From contig QMPB01000321.1 in assembly GCA_003648395.1 (NCBI GenBank), forward strand, positions 1 through 5,892: a stretch of DNA of 5,892 nt, written 5' to 3'. The notes under the pieces are model-generated. The model was not told where the DNA came from. It saw only the letters and a program-made list of their open reading frames with translations, and ran no database searches. Every line of letters begins with the position of its first letter. Position 1 is the stretch's first letter. A program made the position numbers and the translations under genes. This document shows, in pieces, positions 5,556 to 5,892 of this stretch. Origin of the DNA: Bacteroidota bacterium (lineage in GTDB: Bacteria > Bacteroidota > Bacteroidia > Bacteroidales > UBA1556).

Positions 5556-5892
5556 TTACTCCCTTACAAACTTACCATTAAAACCTTTTCCTTTTGAGGT
5601 ATAACCCTCAACAATATATACCCCTTTGGACAGAGAACTTACATCAAGCTTGGCTTGCTTGTCGTTTATCTGTTTTTGGAGTACTATTTTGCCCTGTATT
5701 TCAATAATGCTGAGATGGGCAATTTGCTGATTTGGTTGTTTTAGTATTAGGTTTATTTCTTTAGTGGCAGGGTTGGGGAAGATATTTACAGCTTGTTTGC
5801 TAATTTGTTTTCCCAAATTAATAATAGATGTAACTTCTCCATTTGGGCCTATTTTCATAAGTTTGGAATTCTTTAATTCCGCACCAGTAATT
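5556..5892 (-). CDS. C-terminal end of a T9SS-secreted protein with sorting domain (5' end outside window)
   Basis: The frame is open to the window edge, so this is only the C-terminal 111 residues of a larger protein; the Met at 5856-5858 is probably internal, since the upstream codons read TGAELKNSKL without a break. The last 75 or so residues match the type A sorting domain of the type IX secretion system. They begin with NIFPNPATKEINL, contain LSIIEIQGKIVLQKQI, then LDVSSLSKGVYIVE, and end KFVRE. This domain directs passage across the outer membrane and is normally cleaved, with the cargo released or fixed to the surface. The cargo domain is outside the window. The gene converges on the ATPase gene, with the MITE-like hairpin between them. 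Confidence 0.93.
   Translation of the reverse strand, partial: ITGAELKNSKLMKIGPNGEVTSIINLGKQISKQAVNIFPNPATKEINLILKQPNQQIAHLSIIEIQGKIVLQKQINDKQAKLDVSSLSKGVYIVEGYTSKGKGFNGKFVRE

Overview
The window is AT-rich DNA from a member of the Bacteroidota. Three things support this. A type IX secretion (T9SS) C-terminal sorting domain is encoded at the right edge. The left edge holds the end of a Bacteroidota/eukaryote-type carbamoyl-phosphate synthase. A perfect TAnnTTTG promoter element lies before the ATPase gene, and Shine-Dalgarno sequences are generally weak or absent. Because a T9SS substrate is present, an environmental lineage (Flavobacteriia, Cytophagia, Sphingobacteriia or similar) is more likely than gut Bacteroides. 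The species cannot be named from this sequence.

Layout. (1) Positions 1-1119, + strand: 3' part of carB, a housekeeping pyrimidine/arginine gene. (2) 1120-1380: a convergent spacer with a 9-bp tandem repeat and a long imperfect hairpin. (3) 1381-3614, - strand: three predicted lipoproteins in a row. In transcription order they are a small cysteine-rich lipoprotein, a DUF4221-like (predicted beta-propeller) lipoprotein, and a short CxxC thioredoxin-like lipoprotein whose start overlaps the end of the previous gene. A strong hairpin separates the first gene from the other two. (4) 3615-4134: a 520-bp spacer rich in inverted repeats, with one possible 35-codon ORF and a promoter/operator-like block. 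(5) 4135-5337, + strand: a complete solitary AAA_14/DUF4143 ATPase. (6) 5345-5506: a 162-bp MITE-like long palindrome with terminal inverted repeats and a 4-bp direct repeat at its borders, lying between two convergent genes. (7) 5556-5892, - strand: the C-terminal end of a T9SS-secreted protein.

The most interesting unit is the three-lipoprotein group. A small lipoprotein with four clustered cysteines, a large propeller-like lipoprotein and a CxxC redox-type lipoprotein would plausibly act together at the cell envelope in thiol/disulfide chemistry or recognition. That joint role is inference; the gene order, lipoboxes, cysteines and gene overlap are directly visible. The ATPase, the MITE-like element and the T9SS gene have no evident functional link to it.
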